64,000 bases of DNA. It comes from Oscillospiraceae bacterium (lineage in GTDB: Bacteria; Bacillota; Clostridia; UBA1381; UBA9506). Where the stretch lies: the NCBI GenBank assembly GCA_015068855.1, contig SVJS01000001.1, positions 62,001 to 126,000 of the forward strand. Direction: 5' to 3'. Both the position numbers and the translations under genes were made by a program. Positions 43,304 to 52,136 of this stretch are shown here, piece by piece; positions within the stretch are counted from its first letter, which is position 1, and every line of letters starts with the position of its first letter. The notes beneath the pieces are model-generated. The model saw only the letters and a list, made by a program, of their open reading frames with translations. It made no database searches and was not told the DNA's origin.

Positions 43304-44073
43304 TTTGCTTCCCCCTCTTCCATGGCACGCCGTCTGGGCGCCTGGATGATATAAGCCGCAGATAAAAGTGCACCGTCGGGCAAGAATCGGGTCACAAACC
43401 GTCCCAGCTTGAAGATGATGCCGGGAACAATCACCCGCTTGCCGCGAAACAGCTTGTAGATGGCATAGCGTGCCACCGTTTCACTTTGCATGCCGACAGA
43501 TGCAAAATCAACACCCGCCACAGCCTCAAACTCCGTCTTCACAGGCCCGGGGCACAGCGCTGAAACAACCACTTTGCTCTTTCTCTTTTTCAGTCCCTTG
43601 GCAACAGAACGACTCAAATTCAAAATGTAGGCCTTGGTGGCGTAGTACCCGTCAAGCAACGGACCGCCGGGCATAAAGCCCGCGGCTGAGGCAACATTTA
43701 GGATATAGCCGTGGTCCCGTTTCACAAAATCCTGTACATATAATTTCATCAGAATGTGCATGGCTCTTGCATTCACGTGAAGCATTTTGATTTCCTGCTC
43801 CAAATCTGTTTCCAGAAAGTCCCCAAAAACGCCGAAGCCTGCATTGTTGATTAAAACATCAATCTCCCCTGCTGCGCGATAAAGCTCATAGCAGGCAGCT
43901 TCATCTGATAAATCAAAGCAAAAAATCTCGGCCTTGCCCGGCAGTTCTTTTGCCAGAGCTTCCAATCGCTCGCCTCGTCTTGCGGTCAGCACAAGGTCAT
44001 ATCCCATCTCTGAGAGCAGACGTGCCATATCCCGCCCTATGCCGGAGCTGGCGCCTGTTATCAGTGCACGCAT
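43300..44073 (-). CDS. Short-chain dehydrogenase/reductase
   Basis: 257 residues. Rossmann motif TGASSGIGRDMA, NNAG (INNAGFGVFGDF) and a Ser-Tyr-Lys catalytic set (NVASAAG, YYATKAY) are present. DltE/YqjQ-type SDRs of Bacillota are close in appearance. ATG 44073 has GAGGAGA upstream; a farther ATG at 44094 overlaps pncB and lacks one. Substrate unknown. Confidence 0.88.
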   Translation of the reverse strand: MRALITGASSGIGRDMARLLSEMGYDLVLTARRGERLEALAKELPGKAEIFCFDLSDEAACYELYRAAGEIDVLINNAGFGVFGDFLETDLEQEIKMLHVNARAMHILMKLYVQDFVKRDHGYILNVASAAGFMPGGPLLDGYYATKAYILNLSRSVAKGLKKRKSKVVVSALCPGPVKTEFEAVAGVDFASVGMQSETVARYAIYKLFRGKRVIVPGIIFKLGRFVTRFLPDGALLSAAYIIQAPRRRAMEEGEAK

Positions 44074-44086
44074 ACGGTTCTCTCCT

Positions 44087-45535
44087 CTATTCATGATCTG
44101 TATATTGCTCTAAAAGCTTTTCCTTGATGTCCCATAACGAGGGGGACAGGTCCACATAGTAGCGATGCGGATTTTCAAAACGCTTAACCTCTTCCCACAA
44201 ATGGTCAATCCGGTCTTTGCAATAGGCCTTGATGGCATGAACATCCGGACTTTCATACACACAGGTTCCATGGTCAAAAATTTTGACTAAAAGTTTTTTC
44301 GCCGTGAAATTCCCCACCTTTTTACGCTTCCAGGTGTGTTCCGGGTCAAAAATTTCATAGGGTTCATTTTCGTTAATTTCTTCATCAAACAGCGTCATAA
44401 CATCCGCAATCGCCTCGTTTGTATCCTTAGAATACAGACGCCAAACCTGCTTAAAGCCGGGGTTTGTGATTTTAGTGGTGTTTTCGCTGATTTTAATCTT
44501 GGGAACAACCACACCGTCCTTTTCCACGGCCGCAAGCTTATACACGCCACCGAAAACAGGCTCAGAGCGGGAGGTAATCAGGCGCTCGCCCACGCCATAC
44601 ATATCAATCTTCGCGCCCTGCATCAAGGTGTCGCGGATGATGTATTCATCCAGCGAGTTGGACGCCGTGATTGTACAGTCACTAAATCCCGCCTCATCCA
44701 GCATTTTTCTCGCCTTTTTGGACAAATAGGTAATGTCGCCGCTGTCAATGCGGATGCCCTTGGGGCGGAAGCCCTTGGGCAGAATGACCTCATTGAACAC
44801 GCGAATTGCGTTGGGAATACCTGATTTTAACACATTGTAGGTATCCACAAGTAAAATGCAATTATCGGGATAAATCTCTGCATAGGCACGAAACGCCTCA
44901 TATTCAGAATCGAAAAGCTGCACCCAGCTATGGGCCATGGTGCCCAGCGCGGGAATGCCATAATGACGATCGGAAATGGCACAGGCGGTACCGCTGCAAC
45001 CCGCTATGTAAGCGGCACGGGCACCAAAAATGGCACCGTGATAGCCCTGCGCACGACGGGAACCGAATTCCATGACTGCCCGCCCATCGGCCGCGCGGAC
45101 AATGCGGTTAGCCTTGGTCGCAATCAAAGACTGATGGTTGATGGTGAGCAGCAGCATGGTTTCAATAAACTGCGCCTGAATGATAGGGCCACGAACCGTC
45201 ACAATCGGCTCCATGGGGAAAATGGGCGTGCCCTCAGGCATGCTCCAGATATCGCAGGAAAACTCAAAATGTTTGAGGTAGTCCAAAAAGCGCTCATCAA
45301 AAATGCCCTTGCTTCGTAAATAGGCAATGTCCTCTTCATCAAACTTTAAGTTTTTAACATATTCAATAAACTGTTCAAGCCCCGCCATAATAGCAAAACC
45401 GCCATTGTCGGGTACCTTGCGGAAAAACATATCAAAATAAGCAATTTTATCCTCAAAGCCCTCCACAAAATAGCCGTTGGCCATGGTGAATTCATAAAAA
45501 TCCACCAGCATGGTCAGGTTCAGCTTTTCCATCAT
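44087..45535 (-). CDS. pncB: Nicotinate phosphoribosyltransferase
   Basis: 482 residues. Salvages nicotinate to nicotinate mononucleotide for NAD synthesis, in the cytosol. LTMLVDFYEFTMANGYF, EFGSRRAQGYHGA and GIRIDSGDITYLSKKAR match the long-chain bacterial NAPRTase. ATG 45535 (a second ATG follows immediately) is preceded by AAGGGGG; a farther upstream ATG at 45580 would add a basic 15-residue tail. A small hairpin adjoins the ribosome site. Confidence 0.94.
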   Translation of the reverse strand: MMEKLNLTMLVDFYEFTMANGYFVEGFEDKIAYFDMFFRKVPDNGGFAIMAGLEQFIEYVKNLKFDEEDIAYLRSKGIFDERFLDYLKHFEFSCDIWSMPEGTPIFPMEPIVTVRGPIIQAQFIETMLLLTINHQSLIATKANRIVRAADGRAVMEFGSRRAQGYHGAIFGARAAYIAGCSGTACAISDRHYGIPALGTMAHSWVQLFDSEYEAFRAYAEIYPDNCILLVDTYNVLKSGIPNAIRVFNEVILPKGFRPKGIRIDSGDITYLSKKARKMLDEAGFSDCTITASNSLDEYIIRDTLMQGAKIDMYGVGERLITSRSEPVFGGVYKLAAVEKDGVVVPKIKISENTTKITNPGFKQVWRLYSKDTNEAIADVMTLFDEEINENEPYEIFDPEHTWKRKKVGNFTAKKLLVKIFDHGTCVYESPDVHAIKAYCKDRIDHLWEEVKRFENPHRYYVDLSPSLWDIKEKLLEQYTDHE

Positions 45536-45550
45536 TGTATTTGCCCCCTT

Positions 45551-45565
45551 AGGTAGCTTGGCTAC
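45551..45565 (-). promoter_or_regulatory. Leader hairpin adjacent to the pncB ribosome site
   Basis: On the minus strand GGTAG-ccaag-CTACC ends a few bases before AAGGGGG. It might influence translation; no regulator is known from the sequence. Confidence 0.4.
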
Positions 45566-45605
45566 CGTCCTTTTCAGCATTCTTTGTGCCGTAAATCATG
45601 TCTTT

Positions 45606-45634
45606 ATTGTACCACAAACAAAGGCGTAATGCAA
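45606..45634 (-). promoter_or_regulatory. Sigma-A promoter of pncB
   Basis: On the minus strand TTGCAT (45634-45629), 17-base spacer, TACAAT (45611-45606). Confidence 0.8.
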
Positions 45635-45703
45635 CAAGCTTGCAGAAAAAAGGCGGGGAAGCCCGACCAAAACCGTTTGCACGCATAACCTTCCTTTACA
45701 TGA

Positions 45704-45737
45704 GAAAACAGCTACGGCTCTGCCGTAGCTGTTTTTT
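45704..45737. terminator. Terminator after mazF
   Basis: AAAACAGCTACGGC pairs with GCCGTAGCTGTTTT; T-rich on both strands. It closes the large minus-strand cluster that ends with mazF. Confidence 0.85.
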
Positions 45738-45781
45738 AGAAACCGTCTATATAAGACCATTTCGGCCAACCAAACATACCA

Positions 45782-46132
45782 TTACAGTTCAACCAGGCCA
45801 AGGCTTACTGCGATCGCCTCGTTCACTTTCGCCATCATTTCATCGTCCAGTCTGCCCAAACGTTCCCGCAACCGTCGTTTATCAATGGTACGAATTTGTT
45901 CCAGCAAAATAACCGAATCTTTTGATAGGCCGTAATCATCTGCCATGATTTCAATATGCGTCGGAAGCTTTGCCTTATTAATCTGTGAGGTGACTGCCGC
46001 AACAATCACGGTGGGGCTGAATTTGTTTCCAATGTCGTTCTGCACCACCAGAATCGGACGAATGCCACCTTGCTCCGAACCAACCACGGGGCTTAAATCC
46101 GCATAAAATATATCGCCTCTTTTAACTACCAC
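45782..46132 (-). CDS. mazF: Type II toxin MazF (NdoA/EndoA), mRNA interferase
   Basis: 116 residues, the length of Bacillus NdoA. Starts [32 protein letters not shown]; the catalytic Arg in GGIRP and Thr in AAVTSQ are conserved, as is [14 protein letters not shown] 46132 is preceded by GGAG; an upstream ATG at 46192 gives an atypical extension that overlaps the antitoxin. It cleaves specific RNA sites and is held inactive by MazE. The stop-start overlap with mazE is 11 bases. Confidence 0.95.
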   Translation of the reverse strand: MVVKRGDIFYADLSPVVGSEQGGIRPILVVQNDIGNKFSPTVIVAAVTSQINKAKLPTHIEIMADDYGLSKDSVILLEQIRTIDKRRLRERLGRLDDEMMAKVNEAIAVSLGLVEL

Positions 46133-46409
46133 ACGATTCACACTCCGCCAATTTTTCCTCATACTCGGAAAATTGTTCATTTTCCAGTTCAAAATACATA
46201 TCGGTGATGTCTAAGTTGATGCTTGCCATGTCCTGATACCCTCGCTTCATTTGTTCTCTCCGCGCCAGCTTTCTCTTTTCTGCCAAATAACAACGCATGG
46301 CCTCGCGAACAAATTCACTACGGTTTGACCGTTCATCGCTACAAATCTGGTCCACTTCATGGAGCAATGGTTCAGGGACGGTGATCAGCACCTTTTTAAG
46401 CTGCGACAA
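46122..46409 (-). CDS. mazE: MazE-type antitoxin (EndoAI, ribbon-helix-helix)
   Basis: 95 residues. RHH domain at the N-terminus ([19 protein letters not shown] and [13 protein letters not shown]) and a C-terminal toxin-binding tail ([14 protein letters not shown]) like Bacillus NdoAI. TTG 46409 is preferred as GGGGG lies nine bases upstream; ATG 46424 has no ribosome site but cannot be excluded. It has its own promoter and a nearby palindrome, a probable autoregulatory operator. Confidence 0.9.
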   Translation of the reverse strand: MSQLKKVLITVPEPLLHEVDQICSDERSNRSEFVREAMRCYLAEKRKLARREQMKRGYQDMASINLDITDMYFELENEQFSEYEEKLAECESCGS

Positions 46410-46439
46410 AATGATTGCCCCCATTCGTCATAAAATACC

Positions 46440-46458
46440 GTGTAATTAAGAATTACAC
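46440..46458. promoter_or_regulatory. Palindromic operator candidate upstream of mazEF
   Basis: GTGTAATTaagAATTACAC, eight-base arms. It covers the predicted transcription start, six bases downstream of the -10 box, a position fit for repression by MazE or the MazE-MazF complex. Confidence 0.6.
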
Positions 46459-46463
46459 ATATA

Positions 46464-46492
46464 ATTATATAAATTTTGATATCCTGCGTCAA
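46464..46492 (-). promoter_or_regulatory. Sigma-A promoter of mazEF
   Basis: On the minus strand TTGACG (46492-46487), 17-base spacer, TATAAT (46469-46464). Confidence 0.85.
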
Positions 46493-46538
46493 GCCACAAT
46501 GTTTTCCTCTTCTGCCAAAACCTTACGGAAAACGGCTG

Positions 46539-47702
46539 TTATTGACGGATGGTAAGTACGTCTGCAATGCCGCCATCTTTGAAATACAAACGCGGGATAC
46601 GTCTGCCGATAGCACACAGTATTTCATACGATATGGTATCTGATAATGCCGCCAGCTCGTCTGCTGTTATGGCTGCCTCGCCTCCTCCGATAATCGTGAT
46701 TTCGTCGCCGACAGTAATAGTATGAACCGAACTGACGTCAATCATACATTGATCCATACAAATTTTGCCGATGATGGGAACACGCTTACCGTTTGCAATC
46801 ATGCAGGCTCTGTTGGACAAGCGACGGCTGTATCCGTCTGCATAGCCGATGGGCACTGTTGCCGCCAACGTGGGCTGATGAGCAACATAGCTCCAACCAT
46901 AGCTGACACCGGCCCCCGCGGGAACCGTATGCAAATGCGTTACTCTCCCTTTGATGGTCATGACAGGCTTTAAGGCGGCCCGTTCTCTGTGAATGAGTGT
47001 TGAGGAATAATAACCGTATAAAACAATGCCAAGGCGGACCATTTCCAGCTGATACTGGGGGAACTCAAACACGCCGGCACTGTTTAAGATGTGGCGGATA
47101 GGAATGGAGATGCCTGCTGCTTCTAAGGCCTCTACTACGGCCATAAACCGCTCATACTGTCTGTGCACACCGGAAGAGGCCGCCTCGTCAGCACAGGCTA
47201 AATGGGTAAACAGACCCTCTATCACAAGGCCCGGCAGGCGGCAAACAGAAAGAATGGTTTCTGTTTCATCCGTGCCAAAGCCGATGCGTTCCATGCCCGT
47301 ATTCACTTTAATGTGAATGGGAATTTGTTTCCCCATGCGAACCGCGGTTTCAGACAAAGCTTCCGCAAACGCCTTGGTGTAAACCGTTGGCGTAATATTA
47401 TGCAAAATCAGGTTCTCTGCCTCTCGCTCTGCGGTATGCCCCAAAATCAGAATCGGGGCACCTATATCAGCATTGCGAAGCTCCATAGCTTCGTCGATGG
47501 TGGCAACACCTAAGTAATCTGCCCCGGCCTCTAATAGCGTTTGCGCACACTTAACTGCACCATGACCGTAGGCATTGGCCTTAACAACCGCTAAAACGCG
47601 GGTTTGGGGCTTTAACAATCCTTTTATTTGCGTAAAGTTATAGCAAAGGGCGTCTAAATCAATCTCCGCCCAGATGCGTTCGCGAAAATCTTCTGTATGC
47701 AT
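46539..47702 (-). CDS. alr: Alanine racemase
   Basis: 387 residues. PLP enzyme making D-Ala for peptidoglycan. Lys of VVKANAYGHGAVKCA binds PLP; the catalytic Tyr lies in GAGVSYGWSY and family motifs such as HIKVNTGMERIGF and GKICMDQCMIDV are present. The ATG abuts the stop codon of nnr with no gap. The order acpS-nnr-alr-mazE-mazF is close to the acpS-ydcC-alr-ndoAI-ndoA order of Bacillus. Confidence 0.96.
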   Translation of the reverse strand: MHTEDFRERIWAEIDLDALCYNFTQIKGLLKPQTRVLAVVKANAYGHGAVKCAQTLLEAGADYLGVATIDEAMELRNADIGAPILILGHTAEREAENLILHNITPTVYTKAFAEALSETAVRMGKQIPIHIKVNTGMERIGFGTDETETILSVCRLPGLVIEGLFTHLACADEAASSGVHRQYERFMAVVEALEAAGISIPIRHILNSAGVFEFPQYQLEMVRLGIVLYGYYSSTLIHRERAALKPVMTIKGRVTHLHTVPAGAGVSYGWSYVAHQPTLAATVPIGYADGYSRRLSNRACMIANGKRVPIIGKICMDQCMIDVSSVHTITVGDEITIIGGGEAAITADELAALSDTISYEILCAIGRRIPRLYFKDGGIADVLTIRQ

Positions 47703-49250
47703 CTAACTGTCAAGTCCTTTCTGGCAAACGCCTGTTTTTGATAAACTCTCCACCGCCGCAGGTAAGAAGCGCAAGACATCTGCTGCCGTCATGCCGTAAG
47801 CACCAACGCGGTCTCTTGCCAAAAGTCCTGCCCGGCTGTGAAGATAAACACCTAAATTCACCGCATCGCCCGCCGACGCACCCTGCGCCAGCATGGATGC
47901 AATCACGCCGGAGAGCACATCGCCGCTGCCCGCCGTGGCCAGCCCTGAATTGCTTTGCGTGCAAACAAACAGCTTGCCGTCAGGATGCGCCACAACCGTG
48001 TCTGCCCCTTTGAGCACCAAAAAGACCCCATAGGCGGCAGCAAACTCTTTGGCGGCCGTGAGCTTATTTGCCTGCAAATAGTCCATACTGTGACCGCTGA
48101 TTCTGGAAAACTCTGCCGGATGCGGTGTCAAAACCACAGGCGATGTTTTATTTTTTATTATATTTATATTCCCTTTCAAGAGATTTATGCCGTCTGCATC
48201 GATAACTATGGGCTTGTCGCAAGCGGAAACCACCGACAGAAAGGCTTTCTTAGTCCCCTCGGCCGTTCCCAGCCCGCACCCTGCCACCAAAACGTCCTGC
48301 CCTTTGAGCTTAGTAAGCACAAGCTCTGCCGCTGTTTTGGAAAGCTGCTCTCCATCGACCGGAAGCGAAACTGTCATCATTTCACGGCAAAAGCCCGCCA
48401 CCGTCTCTCTGACGCCTTTGGGAACTGCCGCCGTCACCATGCCTGCGCCGCATTTCAAAACGGCTTCTGCGGCCATGGCCGGCGCCCCTGCCATATCAGG
48501 ACTGCCGCCCAAAACCAACACCTTGCCGAAACGCCCCTTATGGCTGTTTTCCGGTCGCCCGGGCAGGCAGGCCGAAAGCCCTGCATCCAAACCAAAAAGG
48601 TTGGCAGGGAATTGGGTGACAATTTCCCTTGGCAAGGAAATCTCCGCAACCAAAAGATGTCCTACGCACCCCTTGGCGGGATATAGAAACTGGCCGATTT
48701 TAGCCAGACCAAACGTCACTGTGAGATCTGCACGAACCACGCTCTCTGCCACGCTGCCGTCGTCGGCAGAGGCGCCGCTTGGCATGTCCACGGAAGCCGT
48801 GAAGTCGGACTTTTCATTCATGTAGGCAATCATATCGCAAGCCTCGCCCTGCACCGCACCATGAAAACCGGTGCCAAACAGAGCATCTACGCAAATGGAA
48901 AAACGCTGCCCAGTCAAATCTGCACAGGACAACACGGGAAGCCCCATTCTGACCGCGATATCACGGTTTTTCCCGGCGTCTTTACCTAAGCGCTCAGGGG
49001 AAAGTGCCACAATGGTAACCTTAGCGCCCCGATTATGAAGATGCCGCGCAATCGCAAAACCATCCCCGCCGTTGTTGCCGGGTCCACAGAAAACGGCTAC
49101 GGTTTTGCCCGAAACGCTTTCTGTTTGCTTTTCCAACGCATCACAAAAGCTGCGAGCCGCATTTTCCATCAAAAGAAGGCTATCGATAGCAAAGGTTTCC
49201 ATAGCAAGCGCTTCTAACTCTTTCATTTGTGCGGACGTTACCAGTTTCAT
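47703..49250 (-). CDS. nnr: Bifunctional NAD(P)H-hydrate epimerase/dehydratase
   Basis: 515 residues. Repairs hydrated NAD(P)H. N-terminal YjeF_N epimerase (1-210) with MENAARSF and VFCGPGNNGGDGFAIARHL; C-terminal ADP-dependent dehydratase (225-510) with KVLVLGGSPDMAGAP, VLTPHPAEFSRI, VLKGADTVVA and NSGLATAGSGDVLSGVIASML. The fusion is standard. It abuts alr directly. Confidence 0.95.
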   Translation of the reverse strand: MKLVTSAQMKELEALAMETFAIDSLLLMENAARSFCDALEKQTESVSGKTVAVFCGPGNNGGDGFAIARHLHNRGAKVTIVALSPERLGKDAGKNRDIAVRMGLPVLSCADLTGQRFSICVDALFGTGFHGAVQGEACDMIAYMNEKSDFTASVDMPSGASADDGSVAESVVRADLTVTFGLAKIGQFLYPAKGCVGHLLVAEISLPREIVTQFPANLFGLDAGLSACLPGRPENSHKGRFGKVLVLGGSPDMAGAPAMAAEAVLKCGAGMVTAAVPKGVRETVAGFCREMMTVSLPVDGEQLSKTAAELVLTKLKGQDVLVAGCGLGTAEGTKKAFLSVVSACDKPIVIDADGINLLKGNINIIKNKTSPVVLTPHPAEFSRISGHSMDYLQANKLTAAKEFAAAYGVFLVLKGADTVVAHPDGKLFVCTQSNSGLATAGSGDVLSGVIASMLAQGASAGDAVNLGVYLHSRAGLLARDRVGAYGMTAADVLRFLPAAVESLSKTGVCQKGLDS

Positions 49251-49269
49251 CCCGCTTCACTCCCCACTG

Positions 49270-49644
49270 TTATTCTGCGCCCTCTGCAACCACAAAGGCA
49301 AGGGCTAAGGCCTCCGTGTGAGTAAGAGACACATGCAGTTTATGTATGCCGCAGGCTTCTGCTTTCTCCCGCGCTTCTCCATGCAGGGAAAAATACGGTT
49401 TTCCCAGCTCGTCATGCAGCACCTCAACCTGACAGAGAGAAAAGCCCCGAATGCCTGTTCCCAGCGCTTTGGCAAAGGCTTCTTTGGCAGCAAAATGCGC
49501 CGCCACCGTTTCCGGTGCAAACCCTTTTATGGCAAAATAAGCCTGCTCTTTTTCCGTAAAATTCCGGCTGATAAAGCGCTCCCGTGCCATGGCCTTTTCA
49601 ATGCGGCTTATCGCTATGCAATCGACACCGTTTCCCACAATCAT
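49270..49644 (-). CDS. acpS: Holo-[acyl-carrier-protein] synthase
   Basis: 124 residues. Transfers 4'-phosphopantetheine from CoA to ACP. MIVGNGVDCIAISRIEKAM holds the metal-binding Asp; RFISRNFTEKEQAY and FAAKEAFAKALGTGIRGF are typical. Start placed at ATG 49644 by homology; a GTG three codons upstream is possible. CoA comes from the coaE pathway gene in this window (inference). Confidence 0.94.
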   Translation of the reverse strand: MIVGNGVDCIAISRIEKAMARERFISRNFTEKEQAYFAIKGFAPETVAAHFAAKEAFAKALGTGIRGFSLCQVEVLHDELGKPYFSLHGEAREKAEACGIHKLHVSLTHTEALALAFVVAEGAE

Positions 49645-49661
49645 CTCGCTCACCGACTTTT

Positions 49662-50033
49662 TTAGTTTACATGCAGAATTTCCAGACGGGTTACCGTCCG
49701 CTTATCCTGCTCTTGATCCAAATCATAATAGGCAATCACATAGTCGTCCTTTTGGATGGGCATGTCAAGCTCTGCAAAGCGCGCCTTTTCCTTTTGCGCC
49801 TGCTCGCTCAGGTCCATTTTCCACTTAACATTCTCCACCATAATCGTGATGCTCTCATCCGAAATCTTCACAACGCGACCGGATACGGCCGGCGGGTCTG
49901 TTGAAAAAATCTCGCCCTCAGGTTTCGTAATCCCGGGCGGGGTTTCATTCTGAGATGTAATCTCCATGCGGCATGCCGTCAGAGATAAAAGACACAAAAC
50001 ACAAATAATAAGCGCCAACACTTTCTTACTCAT
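49662..50033 (-). CDS. Small lipoprotein of unknown function
   Basis: 123 residues. Signal peptide with lipobox LTAC (Cys21); the mature part has a linker then a small beta-rich domain (SGRVVKISDESITIMVENVKWKMDLS ... DDYVIAYYDLD). No recognised family. It overlaps the upstream membrane-protein gene by eight bases and precedes acpS by 17 bases, in the place occupied by the lipoprotein ydcC in Bacillus, though it does not look homologous to it. Confidence 0.75.
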   Translation of the reverse strand: MSKKVLALIICVLCLLSLTACRMEITSQNETPPGITKPEGEIFSTDPPAVSGRVVKISDESITIMVENVKWKMDLSEQAQKEKARFAELDMPIQKDDYVIAYYDLDQEQDKRTVTRLEILHVN

Positions 50034-50547
50034 GACGAATTCTCCTTAAAAATTGATGATAATAGCTGACCATGTAGCTCAGCGCTATGTCATAAATCAC
50101 AAAAACAGCCTCAAGCCCCACTAAAATGGGTCCTAAATACTGCAAAACCAGAAGAACAACCGCATTGGTGGCAGAGGGGGCAAAAACCGTTTTGAACACA
50201 ATATAAAACACAACCAAAAGGCTGTTAAAAAACAACATCTTGACAAGCCATTCGGCTAAAAGTCTGTCCATTTTTTCAATATAGAGCTTAACAATGGGGT
50301 AATAACCCGCAAACAGCACATAGGCATAGACAAAGGTGCGACGATGAATGAACAAAAGCGCCATTAGCGACGTGCCGATATACACCGTTATGCCGTAACG
50401 AACCCCATACTGACTACTGACAACAGCACAAAACAGGGACGCTAAGGCTAAGGTTACCAAACGCCCCGTAGGCAGAATGGAGGCACCATATAAGCAGATA
50501 ATCGAAAGCGCCATTGCCATGGCTGAAAAGCTGATTTTCTTGCCCAT
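50026..50547 (-). CDS. Conserved polytopic membrane protein
   Basis: 173 residues with about five to six hydrophobic segments and no cofactor motif. Basic residues gather at the C-terminus (HQFLRRIRHE). The general appearance is of a DUF or ECF-like membrane protein common in Clostridia; the family was not recognised. Starts after GGAGC 13 bases downstream of the J-domain gene and overlaps the lipoprotein gene. Confidence 0.7.
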   Translation of the reverse strand: MGKKISFSAMAMALSIICLYGASILPTGRLVTLALASLFCAVVSSQYGVRYGITVYIGTSLMALLFIHRRTFVYAYVLFAGYYPIVKLYIEKMDRLLAEWLVKMLFFNSLLVVFYIVFKTVFAPSATNAVVLLVLQYLGPILVGLEAVFVIYDIALSYMVSYYHQFLRRIRHE

Positions 50548-50560
50548 TTTTCATGCTCCT

Positions 50561-51145
50561 TTAACAGCAATTAATCAAATCGCCGCCCATGCATTCACAA
50601 CAGCAATCGGCACAAATCATGCCCTGACAGCAATCGCAGGCGCTCATGTCGCCGCCCATGCCGGTTCCCACGTTGCGATACTGCTGGGTTTGTGCCATGT
50701 ATTGATTCAACGCCATACGGTATTCCATGTTTTGCGGGTCCAGCTGAACTGCCTGACGAATAAAATTCAAGCCCTGTGCATGCCAACCGCGGCGCATAAA
50801 AATCTGCCCTTTTAGGAAAAACCATTCTGCGTTGTGGTTGGAAAGCGCATCTAAAAGCCGTTCGGCTTCATCTAAGCGGTTCATCTGAATGTAATTTCTG
50901 ATTTGCGCAAAATTGCCGGCACCGCCCGTTTGACCGCCATGGCTACCGCCGCCCTGCGCTGCTGCACCGGACAGCTGTTCATAGGCCTCATTAATTTCCT
51001 TAAACTTTTCCGCAGCTAAATCGGAAAGGGGGTTGTTGGCATAATTATCCGGATGATATTTTTTCGCCAGCTGGCGATATGCCTTTTTTATCTCCTCCTG
51101 TGAGGCATTTTTCGGCACACCCAGTATTTCATAAGGGTCTTTCAT
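50561..51145 (-). CDS. J-domain protein with Cys-rich C-terminal tail
   Basis: 194 residues. N-terminal J domain (1-70) [34 protein letters not shown], with the HPD tripeptide that stimulates DnaK ATPase. A Gly-rich linker and a TPR-like helical region ([23 protein letters not shown]) follow, and the last 25 residues carry ten Cys ([19 protein letters not shown]) that probably bind metal. ATG 51145 is preceded by AAGGAGA. It overlaps the DUF5685 gene by 17 bases, suggesting the two proteins work together. Confidence 0.88.
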   Translation of the reverse strand: MKDPYEILGVPKNASQEEIKKAYRQLAKKYHPDNYANNPLSDLAAEKFKEINEAYEQLSGAAAQGGGSHGGQTGGAGNFAQIRNYIQMNRLDEAERLLDALSNHNAEWFFLKGQIFMRRGWHAQGLNFIRQAVQLDPQNMEYRMALNQYMAQTQQYRNVGTGMGGDMSACDCCQGMICADCCCECMGGDLINCC

Positions 51146-52004
51146 GTCGGTTCTCCTTTTCTTGCCTGCACGGGGTCTTGCTCCTATCTGCAAATGCCTT
51201 ATCCAGAGCATTGCGCAGGCCTAAATAAATCACATTATCTAAAATATCCTTGTTACGGACGGGGGTAATCAAATCCATGGTATGAGAAAGCTCGCTGAGG
51301 GTATATTCAAGGGACAGCTTTTCCGCTGCCTCATCAACTGTTTCTGCCGCTAAATAAGGGTTATAAGCACCTTTCTTTTTGTCGTCCGCCCGGTCTTCCC
51401 AAGCATCCAGAAGATAAATAAAGCGCCCCAAAAGCGAACCGCAATGGCGCAGCACGCGCCTTGTTTCTCCCTCCTTTAGCAGAGGAACATCAAAAATAAC
51501 CTCCATCAGTCTGCCAAAAGCTGCCGCCGGTGCATCCGGCTCACGAACTCCCTTTTTTTCCAGAACAGACAGGGCGGCAAGATGCTCCGCCATGCCGTCA
51601 TACAGCGCCGGATAGCGTTTTTTCGCCCGCTTCATTTTCCTGCGCATCAGGGGCATGAGAAAGAGCGAGCGCAAGGAATGTGTGTCCTGCCAATCATCTA
51701 ACAGCTTGAACCAAACCAAAAGCACGTTGGCGGCAGCCGCATAAGAAAGACATGCATCCTGCTCCATTGAGGGCCGTTTGCGCAAAGGATTTGCCAAACA
51801 GCGGATGGTACAGCAGCAGGGCGCATCAGACGAAACGGCCGACAAAAGCACCGCCAAAAAGCTTGCCTCGTAGCTTAAAAAATAACGGGCGGGGAAGCCA
51901 TACTCTGTTTTAAGCGCCTGACAAACGCCGCAATAATAGGCCTTGAACAGGTTATAGTCTTTTACTTTCAGTTCGTCCTTATCGATGTTTACGTATCCGA
52001 ACAA
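51129..52004 (-). CDS. DUF5685-family protein
   Basis: 291 residues, start at TTG 52004 preceded by GGGGAGG. N-terminal [36 protein letters not shown] is characteristic of this family. Mostly helical, with Cys-pairs ([13 protein letters not shown]) and two Asp-rich sites, LDDWQD (about 110) and [11 protein letters not shown] (about 210), reminiscent of the metal sites in class I isoprenoid synthases. Function not established. First gene of the minus-strand run, coupled to the J-domain gene. Confidence 0.8.
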   Translation of the reverse strand: MFGYVNIDKDELKVKDYNLFKAYYCGVCQALKTEYGFPARYFLSYEASFLAVLLSAVSSDAPCCCTIRCLANPLRKRPSMEQDACLSYAAAANVLLVWFKLLDDWQDTHSLRSLFLMPLMRRKMKRAKKRYPALYDGMAEHLAALSVLEKKGVREPDAPAAAFGRLMEVIFDVPLLKEGETRRVLRHCGSLLGRFIYLLDAWEDRADDKKKGAYNPYLAAETVDEAAEKLSLEYTLSELSHTMDLITPVRNKDILDNVIYLGLRNALDKAFADRSKTPCRQEKENRHERPL

Positions 52005-52136
52005 GCCAAAACCTCCCCAGTATCTACCCTACTACTATCATTTTACCATAAAATAAGAAAAATGTATAGAACATATATAAATTATTTGTGAATTTTTTCC
52101 TGAGCCGACACCTCAACGCTACACTTTTTTGCCCCT

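Noticed and set aside
45598-45912. 104-codon plus-strand frame
   Set aside because: Crosses the pncB promoter, the mazF terminator and the mazF 3' end; composition is non-coding.
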